From positions 19,523,278 to 19,587,277 of the forward strand of contig CM033110.1 in assembly GCA_019321725.1 (NCBI GenBank): a DNA stretch of 64,000 nucleotides, given 5' to 3'. Below the pieces are notes generated by a model. The model ran no database searches and was not told where the DNA came from. It worked only from the letters and a program-made list of their open reading frames with translations. Positions 13,801 through 32,400 of the stretch are shown piece by piece; position 1 is the first letter of the stretch; every line of letters starts with the position of its first letter. This DNA is from Paulownia fortunei. Taxonomy: Eukaryota; Streptophyta; Magnoliopsida; Lamiales; Paulowniaceae. A program made the position numbers and the translations under genes.

Positions 13801-15729
13801 TCCTATGTGAAATTAATATATCATCTGATACTTTGTTGCCGCAGGATGAAAATGTGAGATTCATTGATGAATATGATGAAGAATTATCCCATTTGATAAT
13901 TTCAGGATGTGACATTATGCTATGCCCATCTTTTGACGATCCTCTGCTTCAAGTGCCAGTAAGTGTCTCCTAGATGCTGTGGTTATACTGAAACAGATAA
14001 AAAAGGCGACTGCATCTTTTCAATGATTACAAACATGCTCTGAGAGAGAAATTACTTTTAAGTACTTAAAAATTTCCATCCATCACTGTTAAAGAAATTA
14101 CTAGACTTAGACCATGCCCTAAATGGTGACCGTAACATAGTTCTAAGTGTAAGAAAAATAATGAAGGTTAACATGCATCTTAATGCTATCAGTGATGTAT
14201 CCTATTCTAAGAGGTCATGCAAACTATAAAAAAGTGTTTTAGTTGGACATAATTGCTTTCCACTGGACACAAAGGCTGTTTGATATCATATCTTGTCAGA
14301 AAAGTATTATAATGGGTTATGTTTTCGTCGCTTGATAAGCCTGGGCTGGATAAATATACTCTAAGAGAAATGCTAATTGTATTTATTCAGAATAAAAAAG
14401 TTCTAATTTAACTGTCTGAAAAATGAACATTTTTGTATTTAATTTGACTCATTTTTTGTAGTTACCAATATATATCCAAAACCACCTTGCAACTTAAGAT
14501 CATGCTGCTTTGTTGCTGAAAAGATAAAAAGGACTCTGAAAACCTGCCATGTAATGGACATACCTTGCATGCCAAGTGATAACATAAAGATAAAGTCATT
14601 GTCTGCGTGCACTAAGAAAAAATCGCAGGTTGCATGTTCATTGCTGGATGTATGCTTATGCATTCATGGAAGAGAGATCTATATACTCCAGTAATAGATG
14701 CAAAAATGGCTCAGAACTAATTAGAATCCCCTTATTGTCTGGACAAAATGGAAGAGTATGGGACAGAAGGTAGCGAATCTGAAGCTTATTCGAGGCTTCT
14801 GATTATTTTGTGTGGATCATCAAGGAGTACATTTGTGCTATGGTTCAAGTAGTTTTTCTGGTGTTTGGTAGAGCTTAGAGGTGATTTTTGGTGGTTTGTG
14901 AATTTTTAACGGTGGACTTGGAGGTGGTCAAGATTAGATGTGCATGACTGAAGACCATGTACAAAGGTGCAGTGTTATGTGCATGGAGGCTTAGCCATTG
15001 CGTTGTCTTTATAGGTGCAGAAGGAAGACTAGAGCTCAGTTATGAATAGGGTGCAGTTGCTATGCTTCTTGTGAACGTCTTATATAATTAATGAGATTAA
15101 TTTGTCTCCTATGTGGTGTGAAACAGTCTCCACTTTTTAAAAACTTTTTCCTTATCTCCAATTATACAGCTCAAGGCCATGAAATACGGAGCAGCTCCTG
15201 TTCCTGTTGATTATGCCGACAGCAGATTCAGGTGAGTTGATGTTTTATTTCATAAATATCTGCTAAGCAAAATTTGATTTACTTCTTCAGTTGTCGAAAA
15301 GCTACAGATCTCTTTGTGTCCAATTGCTCTTTTACAGGCACTTTAGGGATGATAATGTTGAGAGCACCAAATTCACACAGTATATCAACTATGCCTTCGC
15401 TAATATGTCTCTAGGCCAAGCAATCGATGAAATTGTACGTGTTTCTCTAACGAAGTTCTTATTGCCGCCCTACGCCATCCCACCTTTGGGTTGGGGTGTG
15501 GGGGGAGCAAGGAGAAAATCTCTTCTTGGGCTTTTACTGATTTTGATTAAATGTTTTAAATGATATTGGGCACATAATATGAGGTTTAATTGCTTTTCTG
15601 TATCTGCAGAAGAACAATCCATCACAATGGAATAGAAGGATAAAAGATGCCATGGAAAAGGATTTCTCGTGGGATTCAGAGTGTGCAGACGTGTATATTT
15701 CTGCATATACAGCAGTAAAAAATTTATAA
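4875..15729 (+). CDS. SS5: Starch synthase 5-like, noncanonical GT5 protein
   Basis: Nineteen exons: 4875-4978, 5892-5925, 6004-6082, 6184-6312, 6727-6931, 7600-7734, 9297-9401, 9570-9668, 10153-10282, 10730-10780, 10888-10998, 11490-11599, 11809-11977, 12142-12228, 12480-12551, 13845-13958, 15170-15231, 15338-15434, 15610-15729. The sum is 2013 nt, 670 residues plus stop. Residues 1-34 look like a plastid transit region (Ser/Arg/Lys, no acids after Glu2). Residues about 35-180 are charged and helical (coiled-coil-like). From about 185 the chain aligns from memory with the SS4 catalytic region. Key motifs are lost: KxGGL is SVGSL (201-205); the canonical EPCGL is replaced within PSFDDPLLQ (568-576); KTGGL is absent. 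These losses are the mark of SS5, described in Arabidopsis as catalytically inactive yet promoting starch granule initiation with SS4 and MRC. Start chosen at the first ATG of exon 1, in good context. Function is inferred by family. Confidence 0.88.
5732..5775 (+). other. Candidate 44-nt cassette exon in SS5 intron 1
   Basis: The stretch is bounded by TTTCAG and by the strong donor GTGAGT. It is open when joined to exon 1, but its length (44) is not a multiple of three. Exon 1 joins directly to 5892 in frame, whereas inclusion would shift the frame and lead to a stop (TGA) early in the exon beginning at 6004. It may be a cryptic or poison exon, or chance. Confidence 0.3.
7868..7892 (+). repeat. 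GGT microsatellite in SS5 intron
   Basis: A run of GGT units within a G-rich intronic stretch just after a poly-T/GGGTTGGG tract. Likely a neutral simple repeat. Confidence 0.7.
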
Positions 15730-21964
<6,235 letters not shown>

Positions 21965-24900
21965 GTTTTTTCAGTGGCTATCATCAGATAACTTATTTTG
22001 ATATGTTCAGGTAATGTTACTGGTAACTGTTGTGGCTATGGAGTTCCCGTCTTTCTAAATCCAATCATATTCATTGAGGTCCATTCTCCATTTGTCACTC
22101 TTTTCTCTGATCTTTTATGTCCAAGACATCGCTTCCGGTGAAATCTGTGTCTAATATATTGAATATCCCTTGTATGTGCTGTGTAATTTATGTGGTTTCT
22201 TGAAGCCTTGATATTCTCAGAGCCTGGTAACGAGGAAATTAGTGAAAAAACCTCAACCTATCAGGCTGCTTGCGTCAAGAAATTTAGGGTTCTATATAAC
22301 TTAATGCTTTAAATGAAAATTTTCTTAAAAGCTACAGTACAACCAATGGCGATCCTCGTTATCATGAAGTTTTCATTCTTCACCAAGTAAAACAAACTCC
22401 AACCTGCTTGTAATCTTCATCTATAATTTTCTTAGTTCCCCCATATCTTAAAACATCTTCAGTACCACAGCTTAATACTCGTCCCTCCAAAATAATCTGA
22501 GCAATCAATCATGCTTCAAAATAATTCAGCTCTGATTTCATCCCATGATAAGTCCCACGTCAACTCAACTCTGTCTCACTTTGAACATTTTATTTTTGCC
22601 TTTGAAACAGTAAATAAGAATTAATGATTTCAATTCATTACTTTAAATCTGAGATACTTTTGAGAAATATGTTATTTTGAAAAATAAAAATAAAAATAAC
22701 ATCAAGGGGCATCCCTTAGAAAAATACAACACTCAACTTGGACAGGAAAAGGTAAAATTGATTGAGAAAGGAGCCGTGAATCCACGGGAATTGTTTGCAG
22801 TGGGTTCCACCCACAGCGTCGGACAAGAAAAACAAGAAAAATATTGGACAAGAAAAATACCGTACTTAGCTTTTTATGTAAAATCATTCTGATTTCAGTT
22901 CCGCCTCACCACTGTAGGTTGTGCCTATGTCGAGACAATGATATCATGACAATAATTTTAGAAATAGTAACGTTGGAGCTGGTTTTAAGTTTCTCTTAAC
23001 AACCTAAAATCGTGTGTTTCAGGTTTGCTAATTACATCGTTAAATTAAGTTTAATTCAAATGAGTTTTTATTAAATGGACTATAAATTGATATTTTGTCT
23101 GACGTGGTCCCCTCTCTTTCTCTTCATTTTTTCCTACCATATATTGGTGTTTGAGATTAAATTGGAACAGTTTGGAAAGTGACAAAATGATTTTGCAACA
23201 TGTCAAATTCAAAACCATTCATTTTTTTTTGTTCTTTTTGATTTTTTGGATAATGAAATTTTATGAATGAATCTACATCTCTAGATTATTTTTTTGTTAG
23301 ATTTGGTTTGGTTTGGACGGTACGAGTTTTTTTGAAATTTTGAAAATTTTAAGTTGTATTATTTTCCTGGAAAGTTTTTATTTTCATTTTAAAGTCCAAT
23401 GAATGTTGAAAAATTCAAAAAAATAAAATAAAAATGTGTCTGTACAAATAATATATGAAGGAATACAACTACGGTGATGGCCATACATTGTAAAAATAAA
23501 ATGTGTAAAGGAGTAACTTTTGGTATTCATTTGTGATTCTACCTTCAATTTTTTCAAAATTGCAAATCAAATTCGTTCTACGTAAGATCAACATATGGAT
23601 TCTACTTTTTAAATTTTCAAATCAGCAAATAATAATTATTTATTTTTTTGAGAAGAGAATAGAGGATTTCAATTTGTGATTGTATTCAAATCTTATCCAA
23701 ATAGTAAAATATGTATTCGATTTCGATACTTTTTTAATTGCATTGTAAAGTTTTAGATATGAAATTTGTGTTTAGAAGTTGGTCTTAGTGAATCTTGCTC
23801 AATTTACAGCCCTCCATTTTTTTCCTTCTTCCTTGTTCCTGGCCTCCTAGCAAGCTTCATTTTCCAGTGTCACCATGCCCACCACTCAATTTCTATATGT
23901 TTTTGTGTTTATTTTTTTTTCTCTTTTGCTATGTTTGAGTTTTAAATTTAGTGAGTAAAATATTAAGTAAATTTTTTTCTCATTTCAAATTATATAACTT
24001 TGTGCTTCATATTTATAATATTTTTCTTTTTTTTTTTTTATTTTTTCTCACTAAAAATCAAAATTCAAGCACAATCTCTAGGTTTTCACGAGAATAAACC
24101 ATGTGAGCATGATCATGGGCTTTTTACTTAATTACCCAACCTAATTAATGCTGTGTTTGGAGTAGACATGAAAAGAGATTGAAAGTATGCTTGGAAATTA
24201 AATTTTAATTGTAATAATTTTGTATTTTATATTTTGTTTTTATGTTTTTTCCTCACTAAAATCCAAGGTCCAAATATAGCCAAAGAAACCAATTTTTGTT
24301 TTTCGTTTGTTGTTTTTGGTTTTGTTTCGTTATTATTATTATTATTTTTTTTGTATTTTCACATATTCTTTTTAAGTTTCTTAATAAAAGCACATTGGCA
24401 ATGGCGAAATGCAACAAACTAATATATTCATGTACTCTTGGAATTCACAATATATATTCTGACTTTCTCTTTGTATCTCCATATCAATTAAATATTTTTT
24501 TTTCATAATTTTCTCACTTTAATACAATCCAAATACAGTAAAAATGTTTAGCATGCAATACAAAATTAAACACACGTGTAGCTACATATAATAATCTTTT
24601 GATGTGTCATGATTATGAACGCTAATTAATAATTAAATGGAGTAATGAATTATTAAATTATAATTACATATAGTAATAATATTTTAATTTATATAATTAT
24701 TATATTCTAATTCAATAACTCATAAATTTACTGGATACAGCCAAACTGTTTCATGCCAATAAATATATTTTGGAGAGTCAATATTTTACATTTTTGTGCT
24801 ATGACCAACGATATTTTTAAATGAATCGTGTGCAGACAGTCTATTCGATTGTAAAATGACCCATCTATCTACGTAATGAATCAATTATCTATCACACGGT

Positions 24901-25749
24901 AACGCGATTAATTTGTAAGGAAACAAACATACCATTTCGGAATGACAGGGTCTGTCCGTGGACCTCATGACCTTTCATCTTACAGGAGTAAAAATTTATG
25001 TCCCACATTTGGTAAGGAAATAATTTGTCCTCCCATTAAGAGGCCCCCCCAACCAAGTTCCGAAGCAAAGGATATGAATGGCCGCGTGCTCAGTGGAGGA
25101 AAGATACCCAACAAATACAGGACCACCTTAGTATTTTCATCCAGCCCTTTACATCAATCCCAATTGAACTTGTCGTGTGTTTGGGGTCCATGAGTTCGTG
25201 GACATGAGAATTGTTTTCAAATATATAATTAGGTGCAAACAAATTAATTAGTCTCCAAATTATGGAAATGATCAATCTTGGCTTGGTTAAACCCACCAAT
25301 CATAAAGCCACGTGCATTGACTACTTTCTTTGGAGTGTACATAGAATACAATAAAATCACTATAAATAAATATTCTTGATATTAAGAAAAAAATATTATT
25401 TTTAAAAAATAATTTATTTATTAATAAATAAATAATTTATTAATTTGTGAAAACTAAGAGTTAGCCCAGGATTTCACTACTCCTAGTATTTAGTTTGGCA
25501 ATACTACTGTACATGACTTTGAAAGTCATGATGATATTATTGAGGAATGTGTTTATCAAAATATTTTTGCTTTTCTTTGGTCAATCATTAATAATTTTTA
25601 TGTGGACTTTAAAAAATAAACCAATAATAAAATCCCGATTCGTTGGGCCTTTTGATATAATTAAATAGAAAACACTATTTTATCAATAATACACAAGAAA
25701 AAACAATTCAAATTGTTGATTAATCGTCAATGGTGCATGAGTTAAAAAA
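21965..25749. other. Intergenic, WDR5 3' region and AT-rich DNA
   Basis: About 250-350 bases after the stop are probably WDR5 3' UTR. The remainder has only short, unsupported open frames, poly-T tracts and, at 25,400-25,445, an AT palindrome built from AATAATTTATTTATT. No gene or clear element is seen. Confidence 0.5.
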
Positions 25750-26200
25750 AACAGCATATTGAATGGTATCAATTTATTAACGTGGCTTGGAACATTGATG
25801 TGGAGTCAACAAACATTACAAATTATTTTCAACATTGTAAAATTCGATTAGATGGAGGCGTTAGTGAACAAGAAGTTGGTGATGATGAAGGCATCCATAG
25901 ATTACATAAAGCTATTTTTAGTATATGGTATAGAAATTCAATGGATATCGAGGATATTGTGAATTATCTTGATTGAATCAACTACTGATGAAGAGATTAT
26001 TTAAGGCTTGTTGAGGATGATTATAATCCAGATGATAGTTGTATTTTATCAAATAGTTCCCTAAAAGAGGTGTTTCAAGCAACAATAACCTTAAATAACT
26101 ATTTTTTACAACATGAAAAAAACGTATCAGATGTAGTGTATGCTTTGTAAAAAATTAAAGATGATGTTGAGTTCAATTTAGATACAAAGAAAGAAAAATA
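25750..26200 (+). pseudogene. Pogo/Tigger-like (CENP-B-type) transposase, C-terminal relic
   Basis: The frame around 25,755-25,976 reads a stretch with NVAWNIDVESTNITNYFQH and CKIR. This resembles the C-terminal part of plant pogo-like DDE transposases, where AW-N and a NCFRHC-like motif follow the catalytic domain. Past a stop and a frame change, STTDEEII (26,000 region) and an acidic, Asn-rich tail with FLQHEK and a final LxKIKDD follow the same family order. Internal stops (TGA at 25,974, TAA near 26,008 and 26,147) show that it is dead. The catalytic DDE part is absent. No terminal repeats were found. Family assignment is from remembered motif order. Confidence 0.6.
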
Positions 26201-27477
26201 AAAGACTTTAGATGCACATTTTGTAAGAGAATTGTATTAAGAAAATAGAAGTTATCAAGAAAAATTCTCTTTAATATTATGAATTATATATAGTTTTTGC
26301 CAATTGTTAATTTATATTTTCCGTTGGGCCCTAAATAATTTTTTTTAAAAAAAATTATCTTATGCGTTTGGCGAGATCATTATTTTCATAGCAATTTCAT
26401 GTAACTTCATGATTACAAATTATTTTGTTACTTAAGTAATGACTTGTGGGTTTAATACAGTCTGATAATTAGTCCATTATTTATAGAACAAGCAAAAACA
26501 AACATAATTTCTTGAATAATTTTTTCAAACATAATTTCTTGAATAATTTTGTTTCTATTTGAGCACGTTTTTTGTTTTTTAATGATGGGCCATCCATGTG
26601 AGATGAGAGGGTCCTACACAACTTCAATGCTAATACAGCCACTGGAAGGTGTAGAAAGTGAAGTAAAAAAAATAAAAAAAAATGTATAAGAGTAAAGATG
26701 AGAATTTCTAACGAATAAGATAAATTAGAAAAAAAGAACATGTTTATATAGTATACACGAATACATTTGTTTAATATTGATGGAACCAAATCAATATAGG
26801 CGTAGAATTATAGTCAATATTTAAGAATAGATGTTGTCATGGCCTATGACTTCTCTCTTTTAAAACGTAATAAGTTGATTTTTCTTCATTAATGGAAGTC
26901 AATTGATTCTCATCTCAGAACAATATTTGTCTGTTGGTTTGTATGATAATTTCATTTAAAAATCTAAATTCTTAAATATAATTTATTTCTATAATAAAGT
27001 GCTAAATTACTTTTTTTGGCGGTAAATACTTTTATATTTATTGTTTTATCTTGTATAAATTCTACTTCGTTATTATACAGTAAATATATAAAATATTTTT
27101 TTTAATATATATTTAATATGACTCATATGTACTTGAGGTATAAAGTATAATATAAAATGGAACACTGAATTGGAAATTAATGATTAACAGTGGTCCACCA
27201 AGTTTCTTCCACCATTGGATCCAATGAATCCATTTTCCTTTTTCTATCTTCTCCCATTTTTAGAATCTCTCACATTCTATAAAAGAGTAGAAACTTATCA
27301 GTTTACTGAAAAAAGCAATGTCATATAGCAACCTTTAATTACCATTTTTTTCCTTCATCTTCCTTAAATTAGGAATAATTATAAAAAATAATTCATTTAA
27401 AAAAAATTTAATCAATCTATTCTTTTTAAATTAAAGAATTTGTGAAAAAAGAGTGAAGGCCTGGTTCGTGTTTTTAT
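26201..27477. other. Intergenic, AT-rich
   Basis: No gene seen. A 24-base sequence (AAACATAATTTCTTGAATAA plus TTTT) occurs twice, at about 26,499 and 26,526. Otherwise nothing recognised. Confidence 0.45.
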
Positions 27478-27740
27478 TTGCAAAACCTTCGTTGTAAGGC
27501 TTACAGTTGTCGTCGAAAGGTGAGCTCTTTCTTCTTCCCAAAACCCCGAGGAGTCGATTATTTTATTGTTTCTTAGCTGTCTTCCCCCCCCCCTAATTCT
27601 TACATCCTCACAGACCTATGATTCTGTTTTGTGGCTGATAGTTCGTTTTCATGGTGGTTTTTATTTTTACTTCTTCTGTGCAGCAATCCAGAAAACAAGA
27701 GCTGGTTATATGGACTCGTCATGGTACTGTGAGCTGGTAC
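27478..27740 (+). other. Possible spliced leader or relic exons, unknown
   Basis: A C/G-richer island with good splice signals: GAAAG/GTGAGC at 27,520, then TTCTGTGCAG at 27,682 followed by about 55 bases ending CTG/GTACGA. It looks like a 5' UTR exon, an intron and a small second exon, but no coding gene follows directly. It could be the distant leader of the bHLH gene at 29,448, which is preceded by an acceptor-like TTTCCAG, or a relic. Not recognised. Confidence 0.2.
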
Positions 27741-29447
27741 GAAATCTTATGCTCAATGTTGCAGCTGCTCTTTTCAGTTAACAAGTCGGGTTATCTAAAC
27801 TCCATCATCTTTGTTTCTTGTAGTTTTGATGTTTTCTAACCATTGATTGAATATCTAATCGCACAACCATCAAAGAATCGTTTTTAGAAAACGAAAAAGA
27901 AGCTTTCTCTTGAAAATGTAAAACGTAATTAAACTCTTTTTCATAATACATGGAATTATGCTCTCGACCTTGTAATTGTGACATAATTATACTACAAGAT
28001 ATGCTGCTAAAATGCTAATTCTGTTTTTGGTTTGACGCAATTAGGATTAGAATTTTATAAAAAAATTACCTAAACGAAGGCATCATGGATTAGATGAATT
28101 TTAATTACTTACATTAATTATGTTACATATGAAAATTGAAGCTTTTTAAGTTGACAGGGGTGATGGCACCGGCCAGATGTGCACCCGCCGCCCTGGAATA
28201 AATGCTGAAAGAGAATACATTTACATTATGTCCACCTGCCAGTGCAACTGCACAGATGTTGAAAATGAACACAAATTGAATTAGACCCATTCATTACAAA
28301 TGTTTTCATAAGTTTAAAAAAAAGAGAGATTATTGATTACTAAGTCAATCAAGGTGACATACAGTTAATAAAATCCAGTATGAAGTCAAAATTTTGGCCA
28401 AAATATGCCAATAGAGGAGGTAGTTCGAGATAGTTATGTTTAAAAGATATGACATTTTTATGTGACATGACCATATTTAAGGTATTTACTATTATTCATA
28501 TCACTTGTACTGTTAATTGTTGACTTACAATCGACATTTTTTTGTTTATTATGTCAAGTTATACGATAATACGAAAAAACTAGAAAATGGTTATAACTCA
28601 TATAGGAATAGATCTCTTAACAAATCTTGGTCAAATTTGAATAGCATATTGGGGTATAATATGACTAAGTTCATAACTTATCCTAAGTATATGATATGCA
28701 TTGAATAATTAACTTGAAAGTTTGAGTACTTCTATTAAGGTCGAAAAGTATATAAGAGATCTATTTTATTGATCACATGAATACTAGTTCTACTACCTAT
28801 AAGCTACAAAAATATTTTTTAATTATCTGAAGAGTAAAAGACATACGAAAAACATGCTACAATAGAATGAATTTTTTTTATGTTCTACTTCGAGCCACGT
28901 ACAATATTTTATCATTCAGGCAATACGATTTTATCCGAGGTACATGTTTTTCTCTGATTAATTCCGATACCGATCCCCTTTATGGTAATGGTACCAAATT
29001 CAACAGAAATTAATATTGGTGGGTGCTAAATTTGGTTAAAGATTCATGTTCCAAACTTATTGTCACCTGTACTGTAATGTTTAATATTTTATGTGAACGT
29101 GACTTTTCTCTGTAAGGTGATTTTCATGCTTTTGGATTTTGCATTTGATGCAATGCTGAAAAAGTAGGAAAGCAATACTTGGCATGATTCTAATAATAGG
29201 ACAGAAAAAATATTTAAAAAAAAAAACAAAATGATGGAATAGAAGATTTGGAGCCATAGATTTATGATTGCTTATATGCTCTACGTGTACAAAGTGTCAA
29301 ACATAGGGGATGCCAATTATAGCCCAGACCCTACCTTATAGAATTAAATGGAAAATCTTTACTCCATTGCTATTCAACAAGTTAATTCACTAGTAACTAG
29401 CTAGCTCGTAATTCCGAAGTAGTTTGAAATTTAATTTCCAGGGATTA
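27741..29447. other. Upstream region of the first bHLH gene
   Basis: AT-rich with no recognisable gene. Promoter elements could not be fixed by eye. Confidence 0.4.
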
Positions 29448-32400
29448 ATGCAGGAAGATGATAGAATGTTGACGGATCAATGTGATTTTATGGACTATAT
29501 TGATGAAGAATTAGCTGCCATACTTGGAGAAGATTTTCCAGGCAGCCAGTCCCCGCAGGCAGCGACTCTTCGTCTTCCTCGACTTTGATTACTATTCCCA
29601 GAAGCTGCTCACCCACCACCACCTTATGCACTGAACCACCGCAAGTCGGGCTCGAACCAACAGCCGAGCAGCAGAAGCCTAACAATTTCAGCAACTTTTC
29701 GAAATTGAAAGGCGTGGTGCCTAACCTTGATAGAGCTGCTTCTGCTCCGGTCATTCTCAATTTCGGAAATGCAAATTCTCCAGAAAGTTCTCGACAGGTG
29801 CCGCCCTTGAATCCTGATGAAGAGGCTGTGGTTTCAGAAGTTTTTAGAAATGAAGGATCAAAGGCGTCAAAACGCGCCTGCACGGCGAATAAAACACGTC
29901 GGCTCAGGCCGCCGTCACAAACATATGATCATATTATGGCGGAGAGAAAGCGACGCGAGCAGTTGAGCCAACGGTTCATTGCTCTTTCTGCCATAGTTCC
30001 GGGACTCAAGAAGGTAAGTTTTTCTCTATAATTGTTTTAATATATAATGGATTTATACGGTACAGCGTGAAGCGTGATACGGTAATTCTTAATAATTTCA
30101 ACACACAACGTGGACATAATTGATTTACATATATATATATATATATGTTTGTGTAAATAATATATTTGTCGAGTGGTAATTGATATTAGATACATGTGAT
30201 AAAACAGATAAATATATTAATGTGGCACTTTTATAATTGTGATTTGATGATTGAGGCGAAAAATGTTTGACTCTCTGAAATAAAAAGAACTTTCAAATCA
30301 AGTATGAGAGTAATTTGATTAGGTAAGGCAACAAAGCGGGATTTGGCAAAAGTAAATACGCCCACCCCCATGTCAAACCTTGGTAGGGCCCCATTCACCC
30401 CAACTCAACTTGAAATCTTGCCATTTCGAATACGAATTTAATAGGTTAGGTTTATTAGATTGATTAATACGAGTTGGTTTTCTGTTAGAATAAATTGATG
30501 AAACAATATTCGTTCAATAGCTGCTTTAGCGACTGCAATAATTATTTATTAAATTTCAAAATATAAGAATATAAATATTATTAATATAGAATTAACTATT
30601 TCCACAACTATGTGTGCATGTTTTCATTTTTGAAAAATTATAATTTCAGATGATATATTTTGTTTTGCACATTAAAAGTACTATTCATTAAATTTTTCGT
30701 TGGAATTTTAATTTATGAGAATTATATAGATTGGCCAAGACTTGTAACCCGTGCTAAACTTGTCCGGTTATAAAAGTACCAAAATCCAAAACTTATGGAT
30801 TTAAAAACCCTCCCCAAATGTTGGGATGGGTTTGGGTAAACCAGAACCCATTGCCAATCCCTCTGTTTGATATGAGAAAATGCTAATCTTTAGTTAATCT
30901 TATGAATATACTTATTATAAATTTTTTTTATGGCTCTTAAACTTTGAAAAATATATAAAAAAAATTTATTGTGTTCGAAACGTGTCAAACACACATTCGT
31001 CTTGTCTCGAACCTTGTCGGATTTCTTTCGCTACCATGTTGGACATTCTTAAGAGCTATGTTGATGCCGTATATATACTAGTGTGAAATGTTAATAAAAT
31101 TGTCTTAGATTAATTTTTAAGAATTTTAATCCATTCAACATTTTAATGTTCTTCTAATTGCTAAGCTTATTTGTTGTGGTCTTTTTATTCCATATGAAGC
31201 TATATCACTATCAGAAAAAATAATATAATTGACGAAATATTAAGTGATAATATTAATATTGTCACTAATGAATATGTATTTAGTCCCAATAACTATTGTC
31301 ATGATAATTTATGATAAGATTTTTCTTGTCCCTATATATGTATCACTAATTTTTAATAGTGACAATTTAAATATAATTATTTTTACTATTAAGCTTGTAA
31401 AAATTATTATTATGACAAAAAAATCTTGTTGCTTATTATGCATGATTAATGATAATTTTATATTATCATTTAAAATATTGTAACTAATATTCTCTTTTTT
31501 CGAAATGCTAATTAGTTAGCAAAAACCCTAATACGACCCTCATGCATTATTATGACATCATGACTGATCACCTCAGTTACTGTTAGTGGTGCAGCCAATT
31601 GCTACATGTTAGCACAAGGACAATTGTTTTTTTTTTGCTTGATAATTACAGATAACATACATTTAAATATTAGTCGATAGTTCAGAAATTGTTATCTTCA
31701 CAAATAACCAACCGAATGGAGTCACAATTTCAGTTGAAAATTGATGTGAATATGTCCAATTCTTCCTATATTGCAAAATAATAGATAGATGGTTGAACAC
31801 GAAATGTAACAAATTTGGGCGTCTCCAGACCAAGTGCAATCTACTCTGAATCTGATTGGAGGATATGTTGTGGCTAAGAAGGCATGTCAAATAAATCTAT
31901 CCTGCTATTTGAGTGGATCCAGACTCTTGTTTCTGTAGCGTGTCTTTATAACCACTAATTAATATGTAATTGTAATTCTCAATGATATTCGTACTAATGG
32001 TTTAGAGAATTATGGCAATTATTAGGGAGTGAAATAGTGAATCTTGTTGTGGTCTCTAGCTTTCTTAAAATTTATGCCAATTATTATTTTTTTGTAACCG
32101 TTAATGGTTTTAAAATTTTGGGACATGAGATTATATCTAGAGAGTATTTGACTAAATTCAATTAAATGATATTTATTTTAAAATTAAGTATTTGAATGAA
32201 ATAAGATAATAAAAATTAAAAAATATTAGTAATTGACAATTTTGTAGTTAATTTGGTAAAAACTAAATTTTTTTGTCAAGATTTAAGAAAAAAAAAGAAG
32301 AGAAAAGTTGGAATTTCTTATTTTTTTTAAATGAATTTATAAGATTTTTATATCTCATTTCTTAAAAAAAATTAGCAAATTCTTTAGTATATCTTGTCAA

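Noticed and set aside
29488..29883. 131-codon - strand frame in bHLH exon 1
   Set aside because: Antisense shadow of a clearly coding + strand region.
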